DNA of 19,037 bases from Dictyocoela muelleri (taxonomy: Eukaryota > Microsporidia). Both the position numbers and the translations under genes were made by a program. The notes under the pieces were generated by a model, which saw only the letters and a list, made by a program, of their open reading frames with translations, searched no databases and was not told where the DNA came from. The stretch spans positions 1-19,037 of the forward strand of contig SDVU01000154.1 of assembly GCA_016256075.1 (NCBI GenBank), in the 5' to 3' direction. Positions 1-8,830 of this stretch are shown here, piece after piece. Each line of letters starts with the position of its first letter. Position 1 is the stretch's first letter.

Positions 1-113
1 AACAATGTTTGTGATATGCAAATCCTTTATATAAAAGAATTTTTTCGTTTCTTTGACTTCTAATAAAATGAATTTCTCTGTGATCCATAAGGGTACTAAA
101 ATTCTGACCGAAA

Positions 114-150
114 AACCGGCAACTCTTCCAAACTGGACGAGTTGCCGGTT
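114..150. repeat. 12-bp perfect hairpin
   Basis: Bases 114-125 (AACCGGCAACTC) pair perfectly with 139-150 across a 13-base loop. The stem is far richer in G+C than its surroundings, and weak pairing continues outward. The strand is undetermined. It could be the subterminal hairpin of an eroded element or a transcript stem-loop. The rest of 1-576 shows no convincing gene; a short open frame over the hairpin (53-286) is not supported. Confidence 0.6.
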
Positions 151-576
151 ACGATTTAGTCATCTAAATCAATTAAATGGTTGGGTTTTTTATTTAAAAA
201 CCAATAAATTTAGTCCAACACAAAAGAACCTGTTGATTAGAAATAAAATATTTTTATACAACAATTTTAAGAGACAAAAAACATAAACTTTGATTGTTTA
301 GGTATGACAATAAACACCCATTTAGAATCATCGTTTAAGATGGTAGACAACCTAATTTTTGCAGTGAGAATGTTGCAGAAAATAATCGAAGAATGTTGAT
401 TTTATATTTCGGCATTGGGGTTATATCTAATTTACAAAAATGTTTTTTATAATTTTTTAGATTTTTTTTTTAAAAATAAAGGAGCTGTAAGATGAGTCAA
501 AAAAATAATCATTATTTTATAAAATCCAAATAGTTACCTTGAAAATTCGATTCCTCCTCTTGAAAATCCAAATTTT

Positions 577-613
577 TAACAAGTGGGGCGTGGGCCCACG
601 TTGGGAAACACTG
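577..613 (-). mobile_element. hAT-type transposon terminus
   Basis: Read on the minus strand from 613, the sequence begins CAGTGTTTCCCAACGTGG and runs into the 12-bp palindrome CGTGGGCCCACG (589-600), then GCCCCAC. A CAGTG start followed by TTTCCCAAC and a G+C-rich palindrome is the usual look of hAT-superfamily inverted ends in animals. The element would extend toward lower coordinates. The adjoining 8 bases (614-621, CTCTAGAT) are the expected size of a hAT target duplication, but no second copy or opposite end is visible in 1-576, so the other end is outside the window or lost. No hAT transposase frame was found. Confidence 0.65.
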
Positions 614-626
614 CTCTAGATCTTTT

Positions 627-765
627 GAATCAAGTAAATTATCTCCTCCTGTTGTAGTATAATTTACTTGATTCTTTTTTTTGTATTGTGAAAATTATCT
701 TTACTAACAGTAACGAGGGGTGGTAATTTACTTGATCTTCTTCATAAGAGACAATTTACCTGATC
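627..765. repeat. Short inverted and direct repeat cluster
   Basis: GAATCAAGTAAATTAT (627-642) is repeated inverted at 659-674, a perfect 16-bp stem with a 16-base loop. The core AATTTACTTGAT recurs directly at about 661-672, 725-736 and, with one change, 753-764. So four copies of a 12-base word sit within 140 bp. It lies just outside the hAT end and may be protein-binding repeats of another element; no function is shown. From 766 to 1035 nothing recognisable is seen. Confidence 0.55.
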
Positions 766-1035
766 AGACCTTTTTTCTCAGTGTTAAAGTTGTTATATAA
801 CTCTCAAGTTACCTAAAGACACACATGTATCCACATTTTTTGTTTTATTATTGCCCAAACAAATACAGATAATTATAGGTTTTAATTAATTTTTAACACA
901 CATAACCCTTTCTGAAATGTATCAATACATTCATCCTAATACTTCGGTAAGCACATCAGGTTATAATATTAAATCATCTCATAGTAAATTCATCTCACCT
1001 GAAACAAACCTATTCACTTCTTTAGTTTTGCTCAG

Positions 1036-1140
1036 CTAATGTCATTCACAAATATTTATTAAAGAGTGACGTCAGCGGGATTCGAACCACAATACTTAAA
1101 TATTACATCCAAGAGTGTTAACCACTGAGCTATCTGGTCC
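1036..1140 (-). mobile_element. tRNA-derived SINE, head-only copy
   Basis: This is the tRNA-like head plus about 35 bp of body of the SINE found complete at 1247-1724. It keeps the best pol III promoter in the window: the A box TAGCTCAGTGG (minus strand, 1122-1132) and a B box matching GGTTCGAATCC exactly (1078-1088). Homology ends abruptly near 1036, so the copy lacks its 3' body. This is the reverse of the usual 5' truncation of LINE-mobilised copies. It may instead be the product of a rearrangement, or a tRNA-like ancestor. Confidence 0.75.
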
Positions 1141-1168
1141 CGTCAATAAAATTGCTTTAAATAATTCT

Positions 1169-1210
1169 AATCACGATACTTAATTGTTACATTCAAGAGT
1201 TTTAACTTAT
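1169..1210 (-). mobile_element. SINE head fragment
   Basis: This stretch resembles the middle of the SINE head (compare TCACGATACTTAA and ACATTCAAGAGT with 1668-1705 and 1086-1118). Both promoter boxes are absent or eroded. It lies 29 bp from the head-only copy and about 40 bp from the tail of the full copy, making three head-type sequences within 700 bp in one orientation, which suggests tandem duplication or nested insertion. Confidence 0.5.
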
Positions 1211-1246
1211 AAGAATTTGCCTTTTATGTTTTTATTCGTAAAAAAA

Positions 1247-1724
1247 TATATATATTATATATATTATATATTACATGCTGACAACATCCATAGCTGCCAA
1301 CCCGGAGAGTTGTCTCCAACCATAGTTTTATGACCTTTGGTTCCTGGTGTTATAATAATACGTCACTTCCTAAGCTACCCAGAAGCCCAGCTGAATACGC
1401 GATTTTCGTATTATCAATGACTCAGCAGGATACAGGTAATTAGTGGCTTTTTCATGAAATTTTATTATCACTACCTTTTGCCGAGATGCGTTGCCGCACT
1501 CATCCACACACCTAGGAGAGTCCCTTCTGCTTCATTGTCATATTAGACCAAGTCTTAATCAGCTATAACACACTGGAACAACTGTATATTAATACTATAT
1601 TTCTATAGTTTTTGACCGCTCAATGACATTCCCTCATTATTTATTAAAGAGTGACGTCAGCGGAATTCGAACCACGATACTTAAATTTTTCATATAAGAG
1701 TGTTAACCACTGAGCTATCTGGCC
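1247..1724 (-). mobile_element. tRNA-derived SINE, full-length copy A
   Basis: On the minus strand the element starts GGCCAGATAGCTCAGTGG, a tRNA-like 5' end, and carries internal A and B boxes with tRNA-like spacing. A body of about 400 bp follows, with no reading frame, then the end CAGCATGTAATATATA and a TA-rich tail (about 1247-1271). Copies at 12325-12794 and 14272-14731 align along the whole length, which defines the consensus and both ends. Length (about 470 bp), pol III head and simple-repeat tail fit a SINE. The head folds poorly as a tRNA (the T stem is mismatched), so it is not a working tRNA gene. Convincing target duplications were not found for this copy. Confidence 0.8.
1663..1717 (-). 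promoter_or_regulatory. Internal pol III promoter of SINE copy A
   Basis: The A box TAGCTCAGTGG lies at 1707-1717 and the B box GGTTCGAATTC at 1663-1673, both on the minus strand. They match the tRNA-gene consensus TRGYNNARNGG and GGTTCGANTCC apart from the last bases of the B box, and their spacing is that of a tRNA gene without an intron. Confidence 0.7.
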
Positions 1725-1857
1725 ACAGTAAAAGTTTATTGTTAAAAATAATGCTTTCATATGTCGACATGTGAACCTCATATACCACCTACATTATTAA
1801 AAAAATTTAAACAAAGTATTTTATGCAAAAATAAAAAAAATTTATTTTTGGGAGGAT

Positions 1858-2689
1858 TGTGCTAATAGCCATACGTAAAAGCATGTTTACAATTATATTT
1901 TTTGATCCTGCAAAAGATAAAAAAAATTTTAAAAATGTTTTTGGTATAATTATGAAATTTACTTAAATATAGCATGATCACCTTTATTCTTAATATCACA
2001 TATAATTTAAAAAATACTCTATATTTTTTTTGTAAATTTTCATTATGAAACAAAATTTTATACAATTCAACATTTTTTTCTATAAGATCTATATAAACAT
2101 TATTTTTTCTAGTTAAAAATATATTATATATAAAATAATTTATGTGATAATTTAATATCACATATTTTTTTATTATATATTCATACATTACGTTCAAATA
2201 TTAGTCGTTTCTCCAGTATTTTCGTTTATTATATTTATAATTACGTTATTATTTCTGATTTCGGCAAACCAAAAAAACACATTTCTTTAGTTTTTCTATC
2301 TAACTTTAATTCAAGATAAGTATTCAAACATAATATCTAAAGTATATATCGTTTTATAAAGAATTGTTTACAATTTTCAGGTCAAAATACTTGATTTATT
2401 ATATAATTTTTATAAAAAATTAGATATTTTTATAATTTTTTAATTTAAATCTATATGTTATAAATAATCATGCTTTTACGATATATTTAATATTATGCGT
2501 TTATATATGTACATTTTATTATATTATTTTTTTTCAATCGTTTTGTATTTCAAAGGCATTTATAACATAATAACTTTTTTATTATTAAAATTTACACATT
2601 TTAAACACCTTTTATAATTTCGTTCATTTTTTTTCAGGGGACAAAAAAAAATTTACACAGCTTTTTAAATATAGCTATTAGCCCACACA
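1858..2689. mobile_element. Non-autonomous TIR element with small ORF
   Basis: The left end (TGTGCTAATAGCCATA from 1858) and the reverse complement of the right end (TGTGGGCTAATAGCTATA, ending about 2689) match. Similarity continues inward for at least 65 bp, and weakly for about 120 bp, with shared TAAAA, TGT and TTTTGATC/GTCCCCTG segments. This gives an element of about 830 bp. No clean target duplication is visible and the exact termini are uncertain. The terminal word resembles the repeat start GTGCGAATAGC at 18322 and 18936, suggesting a related family. Confidence 0.55.
1862..2188 (-). CDS. Hypothetical 108-residue ORF in TIR element
   Basis: This is an ATG-started open frame of 108 codons (an upstream TTG would add three). 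It lies wholly inside the TIR element and its stop codon TAG falls within the terminal repeat. The product is rich in Ile, Tyr, Phe, Asn and Lys, with patches of hydrophobic residues, as any frame in such A+T-rich DNA would be. No domain or motif is recognised. The length is more than expected by chance where TAA is so common, so it may be a small element protein or the remains of a transposase, but a chance frame cannot be excluded. Confidence 0.25.
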   Translation of the reverse strand: MYEYIIKKYVILNYHINYFIYNIFLTRKNNVYIDLIEKNVELYKILFHNENLQKKYRVFFKLYVILRIKVIMLYLSKFHNYTKNIFKIFFIFCRIKKYNCKHAFTYGY

Positions 2690-2930
2690 GCCATTTTTTA
2701 ATAATAAGCTTCTTATTTTTATGCTTCTACTTCATTTTTATTATATGTTAAAACAAGAAAAGCGATGTAATTATGGATTACGGAATAAATAATTATTATT
2801 AAATAATTTTATTTTTAATCGTTTTTATAATGTAAATATTAAATTTTAATAATTACATATTCTATATATTAATTATATAAAATATATTCAATAATTTAAT
2901 TTAGAAGAACTATCATACTATTTTATTAAT
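2690..2930. other. A+T-rich spacer
   Basis: No gene, repeat or RNA was recognised here, only A+T-rich sequence between the TIR element and the rRNA relic. Confidence 0.5.
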
Positions 2931-4535
2931 TATATGGATTTTTTAGAAAAAGAAGTTAGAACGTTGGGGCGCTCGGGTAAAAGATACTTATCTTATATAT
3001 GCTCTTATTAATAAAATAAATATACTGAAATGGCATCGTTATAGTCATTCTTCACTCTATCTAAAAACGCGAGTTTTTCTCCGAATCTTTTTTAAAATAT
3101 TTTTAAACATTAAATGTCATTCAAAATGAATAAATATGTCATAAAGAGATCATGTTAGAAATAAAATAGCATACTAGGGTTATTTTTACGATTTTAAAAA
3201 ATGTTTTTATAACATAGAGTATGAAGTGTAATTTTATTTGTTAAAAAAGTGCATTAAAACAAAAAATGGATTGCATTCGAATGAGTCTGGTTAATATTTC
3301 TATCTCAAGGATGAAATTAAATTTAATTATTTTTTATTACAAGATGATTAAAACATAAACCCTTTCTTTTTCTGAATCACTAAGAAACGTCTTAATAACC
3401 ACCCTAAAGGGAGAATATAGCCACTATGGTACCTTAAGAGATTTATAAACTGCAAAAAGTTTCTAAAAGCATAAGAATTAAAAATATACAGTTCTCTGGA
3501 ACTACAGAATTCCTATAATACTACAATATATACAAACTAGGATAAAAAATTTTCTTTGATAGCGGAATAAGTGATGTTTGTCGTGTTTATATATTTACAA
3601 CAATAGGAAATTTATCACATTTTGACCATTAAGTACTCTAATTTGACACTTTACGTTTAAATCATGCCATTTAATGCTTAAAAATTGTTCATTATACAGT
3701 GTTTTATCATATAGATGTTTGTTCACATAAGTTTTTTTATTGTAACGCAATAGTGAAATTCTTAGATAAAGATTTTAGTCTTTCGAGGATAATTGCCTGG
3801 AACGCTTTTTCATATACAAAATATATTGTAATCTATATATAAGCCATTTATAACATGTTAATAGTTTTTTTTTTGTAAATCAAAACTGTTTAGATTTGTT
3901 TTTTTTTAGGCCAGATTATCTGGCAAAAATTGCAAAGTCTAAAATTCGATAAAAAGTATGTAGAAAATACAAAAGTAAAACTGAAGATTAGAATGATTCT
4001 TGCTTAAAGCTTTATGCTAGAAAAATTTGTGGGTTATATGCGCTAAACATTCAATAATTTACTTAAAAAGGTCTAACTGAGATTACTAACCTCTTTGAGT
4101 GGTTATAGACTGAGTCTCTGTAAAATATAACAGTAAACAAAAAAGTAGAGTTCTGCAGCGTCTATTAAAGAACTCTCAATAACATTCAAATAACTGCTAA
4201 ATTTTTGGAGTGATAACACACGCACAGGAATACACTATTAACAACAAACATGAGTTCATTTTTATGATTTTGTATGAACTTAAAGACTGAACAGAGTTTT
4301 ACTGAGCATAAAATCTCTTTTCATTATATAAACCTGACAAAGTAAAGGTGTATTATGTTAAAAGTTTATCTAGAAAACTGTGATAAGTTTAAATCTATTG
4401 ATTTTTTTAAACATAATACACTTAATTTTAACTGAAACTAGATTAAAAAATAAAGAATTCTTATCAAAATTTTTTTAGCAAAACAGGGTTTAGAATATTT
4501 ACATAAACTTAATTGCAATTTATGTTATAACTACA
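2931..4535 (+). pseudogene. Decayed SSU (18S) rRNA copy
   Basis: A collinear series of matches to eukaryotic 18S rRNA runs through this stretch, with about the right spacing. Near 2931 TATATGGATT resembles the 5' end TATCTGGTTGATT. From 3000 TGCTCTTATTAATAAAATAA then TATACTGAAA resembles the helix preceding GAATGGCTCATT. About 3279-3320 resembles GATGGTTCATTCAAATTTCTG; 3400 has AAGGGAG; 3509 has AATTCC followed by CAATATATA. At 3751 GTGAAATTCTTAGAT is exact, followed by TTCGAGGATAATTGCC and TTTTTCAT. At 4029 GTGGGTTATATGCG is followed by TTCAAT, then ACTTAAAAAGGTCTAAC. At 4175 CAATAACA; at 4220 CACGCACAGGAATACACT; GAGTTCAT; then GAGCAT with CTCTT (4305-4320). The 3' end, with ACAGGGTTT (4486), falls at about 4535. 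The universally conserved 530 loop and the decoding region (ACACACCGCCCGTC) are not preserved, so it cannot be a working rRNA. It is longer than typical microsporidian SSU. Confidence 0.7.
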
Positions 4536-4555
4536 TGTGTTAGATGTTTTTAATA

Positions 4556-4690
4556 AGCAACTTGACATCTAGTCTCAAGATTTATATAGACGATTTTTAG
4601 AATAAGAAGCATTTGAGTACATAACAATTTTAAATACACTTAAATAAATAATATAAAAATATTATGTTTTTTATAATATTACATACATAT
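4556..4690 (+). pseudogene. Possible 5.8S rRNA relic
   Basis: Directly after the SSU relic, a series of short matches in order (ATCT, then CGAT, AGAA and AGC, about 4566-4612) resembles the 5.8S core ATCTCTTGG...CGATGAAGAACGCAGC. The position is where 5.8S should lie in an rDNA unit. Each match is short, so this rests mostly on position. Confidence 0.3.
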
Positions 4691-4884
4691 GTTCGACTCA
4701 CTTACATTGTTTTCTCGTTCTTTGTTAGCTGTCTCAATATTTTGTTTTTTAGGGGGGAAAAACAAAAAAAATATTTGGTATAAAAGGTTAATTTTTTTAT
4801 AATGTAGGTGAAAAATTAACCCAGCCGAACGTTAAGCGCTATTGTTAAAAATACTGATATTTCATATGATTTTATAAAAAAAAA

Positions 4885-4985
4885 ACATATACGGCAATAT
4901 CCTAGCGATTCAACTGACTTAAGCAGTTATGTCTTTTGAATTAATTGATTAGATATAAAACTAGCGCAAAACAGTTTTATTTAAT
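4885..4985 (+). pseudogene. Possible 5' end of LSU rRNA relic
   Basis: TATCCTAGCG...CTGACTTAAGCAGTTAT (about 4888-4930) resembles the LSU start TACCCGCTGAACTTAAGCATAT, and CTAGCG (4962-4967) could match CTAGTAACGGCG. The order and place fit an rDNA unit, but no later LSU landmark could be followed. Confidence 0.3.
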
Positions 4986-5786
4986 ATAATTACAAATTTA
5001 CAAATATACTTAATATAGAATAATCAATTAACGATTGAAAAAAGAGAGGATGGTTTTAGATAAAGAAATAGCATATATTAAAGTTTTGAATAGTCTATCA
5101 TTTCCAATGAGGCGATCATTTCTATTTTTTTTCTCATAAGGGGTATATAATTTTGACCTTTCTATAAAAATATGAATAAAAATAGCATAAATTTTAGATC
5201 GATCCATTCCCATATTTGATTAAATAATGGGATTAATCCAAAAGTTTATATAATTGTCAGAAATATAAGAAGAAACATAAAGATGCAAATAGAAGGCTTA
5301 ACAAAAACCTAAAGATTCTTTTTATAAACGTTAATAAATATAAAAGACCATGGAGATACTATAAAGAATTATTACCAAATGAATATTATACAAAAAATCG
5401 AGAAGAACATTAGATAATTGTATATAAAATCTAAAATTACTTAAAGAAGTTTTCAGAAGAAAAATATTAATAATTTATCTTCTACTAGAACATAAAAGAT
5501 ATAAATTCATCTGAATTATAGCATTATAAGTTCAATAAAAAGATAACATAAGTAACATAACGACATAATATACAATTATAAGTAAATTTAAGATGAACTT
5601 CTTTAGGAATATAATAATTTAAAAAAAAGTAAAAAAAAAGTATTGTATTAGAACATATGATAGAAAGTTATAAAAGTTTATATAAATAAAAATATTTTTT
5701 TTAATTTTTAGATAAATGGTGACTAATACCAGAAAATGTCAAAAATTTAATTAAGTTTTTTTTTATTATAGAAACAAAAAAAATTA
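4986..5786 (+). other. A+T-rich region with weak coding-like traces
   Basis: Two short plus-strand open stretches look more protein-like than their surroundings: about 5037-5135 (ends FPMRRSFLFFFS) and 5234-5413 (contains NKYKRPWRYYKELLPNEYY). The second has no ATG at its start and neither resembles a known family. They may be pieces of one decayed gene or chance frames. The rest, to 5786, shows nothing recognisable. If the LSU relic continued it would lie here, but no landmark was found. Confidence 0.25.
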
Positions 5787-5926
5787 TATACATGTATACA
5801 TTATTATAGTAATTAAGCTTTCTTAGTTTATATTATAACTATAATTAGAAAATATAGATATATTTTCTAATTTTTTATTACAAAAACTATCAAAGCCTAA
5901 TTACTATAATATAATATACATGTATA
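5787..5926. repeat. Foldback hairpin element of 140 bp
   Basis: The left arm, about 5787-5856 (from TATACATGTATA through TATAGTAATTAAGC to ATTAGAAAATAT), and the right arm, about 5861-5926, are imperfect inverted copies with almost no loop. The outermost 12 bases are themselves a palindrome. It looks like a tiny MITE or a cruciform-forming inverted duplication. Target duplications are not clear. No gene is seen from 5927 to 6084. Confidence 0.65.
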
Positions 5927-6084
5927 AAAAATTACTAGTTTATATAAAAAGAAATTTTGAAAAAATTTTAATATGTTTCACCTTATTTACAAAATGTACA
6001 GTTTGATTAAAAAAATGAAAATTTTAACTTTTTTTTAAAATTCTAATATTAATAAATTTATTATATTATGACATCACTTAATAC

Positions 6085-6620
6085 TCTTAGAAATAAATAT
6101 TGTTTTTATAAAATAAGCAAATACTTTGCAGTATGTATTAATTTCATTCCCGCCAATTTCATACACTATTTGTTTTTTTCTAAATATATACCATAAGGAT
6201 TAAACAGTATGATTATAGTTATTTTTATTATCTGGATCTACGAAGTTCATTATGTTTTACAGTGAAGTGTTCAAAGCTGATAGATCGTAGACCCGAATTG
6301 CATTTATGTTCGTCTTTCATAATTATAGACGTCTCATCTGCATATTTTTCATATAATTTTTTCAAAGTTTTATTTGGTCTTATATTATAAAATTCAACAT
6401 GGCATCGCCTAGTATATCTTTAAACAATTCAAAAGACCCAGACTTGACCAATCATTTCTCCTTTTTATACTTTCTATTTGCAATACACGTTTCATGGATC
6501 TCTAAAACTTATACAATACTTTTTTTCTCCTAGGTTCCCTGTTTTAGCATAGTATTTCAAAAAAATTATGCGCTCAATGACACTTTCAAATTTGAAACAC
6601 TCTTCTTTTAGATACCTATA
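6085..6620 (-). pseudogene. Broken Merlin (ISXO2-like) transposase
   Basis: The minus-strand frames carry, in order, the landmarks of the DDE domain of Merlin/IS1016 transposases (DDE_Tnp_IS1595, ISXO2-like). IHETCIANRKYK (about 6474-6500) stands for IDE...RKY. GEMIGQVWVF (about 6431-6460) matches the WVFG strand. Next come CHVEF and NKTLKKLYEKY, then IIMKDEH (about 6306-6317), EHFTVKH (6252-6272), FVDPDN (about 6230-6244), SLWYIFRKK (about 6174-6200) and a C-terminal TYCKVFAYFI (about 6102-6131). The first catalytic Asp is His, the second (KDE) is kept, and a stop stands where the Glu is expected. Further stops and frame changes break the frame, so it is inactive. The N-terminal zinc ribbon and the terminal repeats were not found. 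Merlin normally moves by cut and paste. Confidence 0.85.
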
Positions 6621-6865
6621 ATGTTAATAAATTCATTATTACAAGATTTTCATAAAAATAACAATGCTAAAATAGAATTAATGTTTTAAACTACAACTTA
6701 ATGTCGTATAAAATAGTTCCTGCACAAATATATGATCGGTTAATTTAATAAAACAACCCTATGGTTTTTAAAAATATAATTTTTAATAATAAAATATTAA
6801 ATTTATTGGGTTTGTTTAGAAAATGCCAACCATATAGTCAGCAATTATTTAAACAAAAGCCTACT

Positions 6866-7200
6866 TTTTTTAATAAATAAATTTTATGAAATAATTATTT
6901 ATGAATAAATAAATTTAATTAATAGATTATTTATGAATAATTAAGCTAAATGAATAAATTATTTCTGGATAAATAAATTTTATAGATAAATTAAGCATAA
7001 AAAAATAAATTTAATAATTATATTAGATAAATAAATATTTTTAATTACGAAATTAACGTAATAAATAAATTTTATAAATAAATTTAATAAATAAATTTAA
7101 TAAATAAATTTAATAAGAAAATTTCATAAATAAATTAACTATGAATAAATAAATTTTATAAATAAATTAACAATAAATAAATAAATTTAATATTTTTATC
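6866..7200. repeat. Degenerate AATAAATTT simple repeats
   Basis: About 330 bp are dominated by variants of AATAAATTTAATA and ATAAATTTTATA in loose tandem. Between 6621 and 6865 only A+T-rich sequence is seen; the missing N-terminal part of the Merlin transposase would be expected there but was not recognised. Confidence 0.75.
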
Positions 7201-7257
7201 ACAAAAAAATTTTATTTTTTAAAAATCATAGGAGTAGTTTAATTAATTTTGATATCC

Positions 7258-8255
7258 AGTCGATTTTCGCCTTGTCGAAAATTCGCCTATTAGTTTTTCA
7301 TTGTATAAACATATTTTTTAGAACATATCAACCATATTTTCACATTAATTATAAGTATATTAAACTTATAACCTCTTTTCAAAATATAAACCATTATTTT
7401 ACTGTTGTGAACACCTTTTGAAGTCTAAAAACATTTAATCATAGTTAATAAGATTTTTGTCAAGTTTATAACATTCTTTTTTCAAGGTTATTAACCCCGT
7501 TTTACGATTTATAGACCCCATATTTTAAAGTTGTAAATCTACTTTTAGATTTTTAGACAAATTTTAGATTTATATGTTATCCGCTAAATTCGCATCGATT
7601 TGTTATTTTAAACTATTTTTGGAACACTTTTTTCTTTAAATATATTTTAAAGCCCATATTTTATAACCCTCATACTTTAACATTTTATCTAAGCAGCATT
7701 TTGTACCTTTATGTAAAAAATTTTTTTAGTCATATTTTTTGCGCATATTTATAATCTCATATTTATTAGCCCGTATTTTTTAATCATATATTAATCAGCC
7801 TAAACCAATTTTTTTTTATTTTTCAATTCTAATTTTTATCCTTGCCGTTAAACCATATTCTTAAAACATTTTTTATAAACCATATATTAAAATCATATTT
7901 TTTAGACAAAATTTGTAACATATGTAATAAAAAGATTATAAAAAAAGTTGTAAAATATTTGTGTATAAGGGACAAAAATAAGCGGTTGATAATATTTGTA
8001 AAAAATATGGAATAAAAAAACTAAATCATAACGAAAATCTTCTGATGATTAATAATTCCGAATAAATGTCTATACCACTATAAAAATTAGTCTATAAAAC
8101 TGATAAAATTGTTCTGTATATTTGAAAAATTGGGTTTATAAATTTTAAGAAATGTCTTTAAAGTTTATAAATTTTTGTGATTATAACTGAGTAAAATAGG
8201 TCTATATGTTTAAAAAAATCTAGCTATTTTAAAAGGGGTCTAAAACAAATAAATT
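7258..8255. repeat. Degenerate large foldback structure (FB2)
   Basis: The left part (about 7300-7570) holds loose tandem units of the type TATAGACCCNNNTTTNAAAGT, followed by a CGCTAAATTCGC word (7580-7591) and then units of the type AACCNATATTTTTTA (about 7620-7910). The right part carries complementary units in reverse order: about 7930-8040 (GATTATAAAAAAAG type) and about 8070-8250 (GTCTATAAAACTGATAAAAT type). The block order mirrors the clearer structure at 16488-18315, so this appears to be an older member of the same family. There is no coding frame. The outer boundaries are soft; CGATTTTCG words at 7261 and 8345 may mark them. Confidence 0.5.
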
Positions 8256-8696
8256 CTATTCCGTGGTTTACAACACGTATAAATAGACATATAAATGTAA
8301 TGAAAAAGATATGACCATAAAAACCCTCGCGTAATTTCATCGAAAATCGAGTTTATAATGAATTTAATTATATTAAAATGGTTTATAAAAAGTAGAAATT
8401 TTTTTTTTGTGTAAAATACCATCTTAATATTAAAAATATTATAACTCGATCATCAATAATATTACTCGATAGCTAGTCAAAACTTATATATTTGATAACC
8501 TTTTTAGTTAAAAAAAAGTGTTATGGGTACTCGTTACCGATTATTTCAATAAAAAAAAATAAACAAGTATTACCTTGATTATTCTAATACATTTCAACAT
8601 CCTCGAAATTCTCATCGCCTTGCAATTCTCTATTCTGTAATTATAACCTTTTCAAATGCTCTAAAGTTAAAAATTGTAGTGAAAAGCACCGTATCT
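8256..8696. other. A+T-rich spacer
   Basis: No gene was recognised. A 60-codon minus-strand frame at 8240-8422 looks like chance. CGAAAATCGAG near 8342 may be the outer mirror of 7261 in FB2. The stretch 8580-8690 is less A+T-biased but shows no similarity I recognise. Confidence 0.4.
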
Positions 8697-8830
8697 TAAT
8701 AATTTAATATTTTAATAATTTAATATTTTAATATTTAATATTTTAATATTTAAACATTTGAATAATTTAATATTTTAATATTTTAATATTTTAACATTTA
8801 ACATTTTCATATTGTAATATTATAATATAA
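8697..8830 (-). repeat. TATTTTAATA simple repeat, likely LINE tail
   Basis: About 130 bp of AATATTTTAATA-type repeats lie directly beyond the 3' side of the LINE relic, which runs on the minus strand. Many LINEs end in a simple repeat rather than poly(A), so this is plausibly the tail of that copy, but position is the only support. Confidence 0.5.

Noticed and set aside
53-286. 77-codon plus-strand open frame
   Set aside because: TTG start, runs through a perfect hairpin, no family resemblance, and composition no different from background.
1078-1140. Functional tRNA gene
   Set aside because: Good A and B boxes, but the T stem and acceptor stem do not pair, and the same sequence recurs as the head of a longer repeated element.
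1230-1740. Target duplication for SINE copy A (GTAAAA at both sides)
   Set aside because: The match is too short and loosely placed to support it in A+T-rich DNA.
2931-4535. Functional, merely divergent SSU rRNA
   Set aside because: The 530 loop and decoding-site sequences, essentially invariant in working ribosomes, are not preserved.
5028-5213. 61-codon minus-strand open frame
   Set aside because: Short, no motif, and the opposite strand is at least as coding-like.
6866-7200. CRISPR-like or satellite array
   Set aside because: No fixed unit with unique spacers; only drifted AATAAATTT simple repeat.
8240-8422. 60-codon minus-strand open frame
   Set aside because: Short, Phe/Tyr/Ile-rich from composition alone, and overlaps the edge of a repeat structure.
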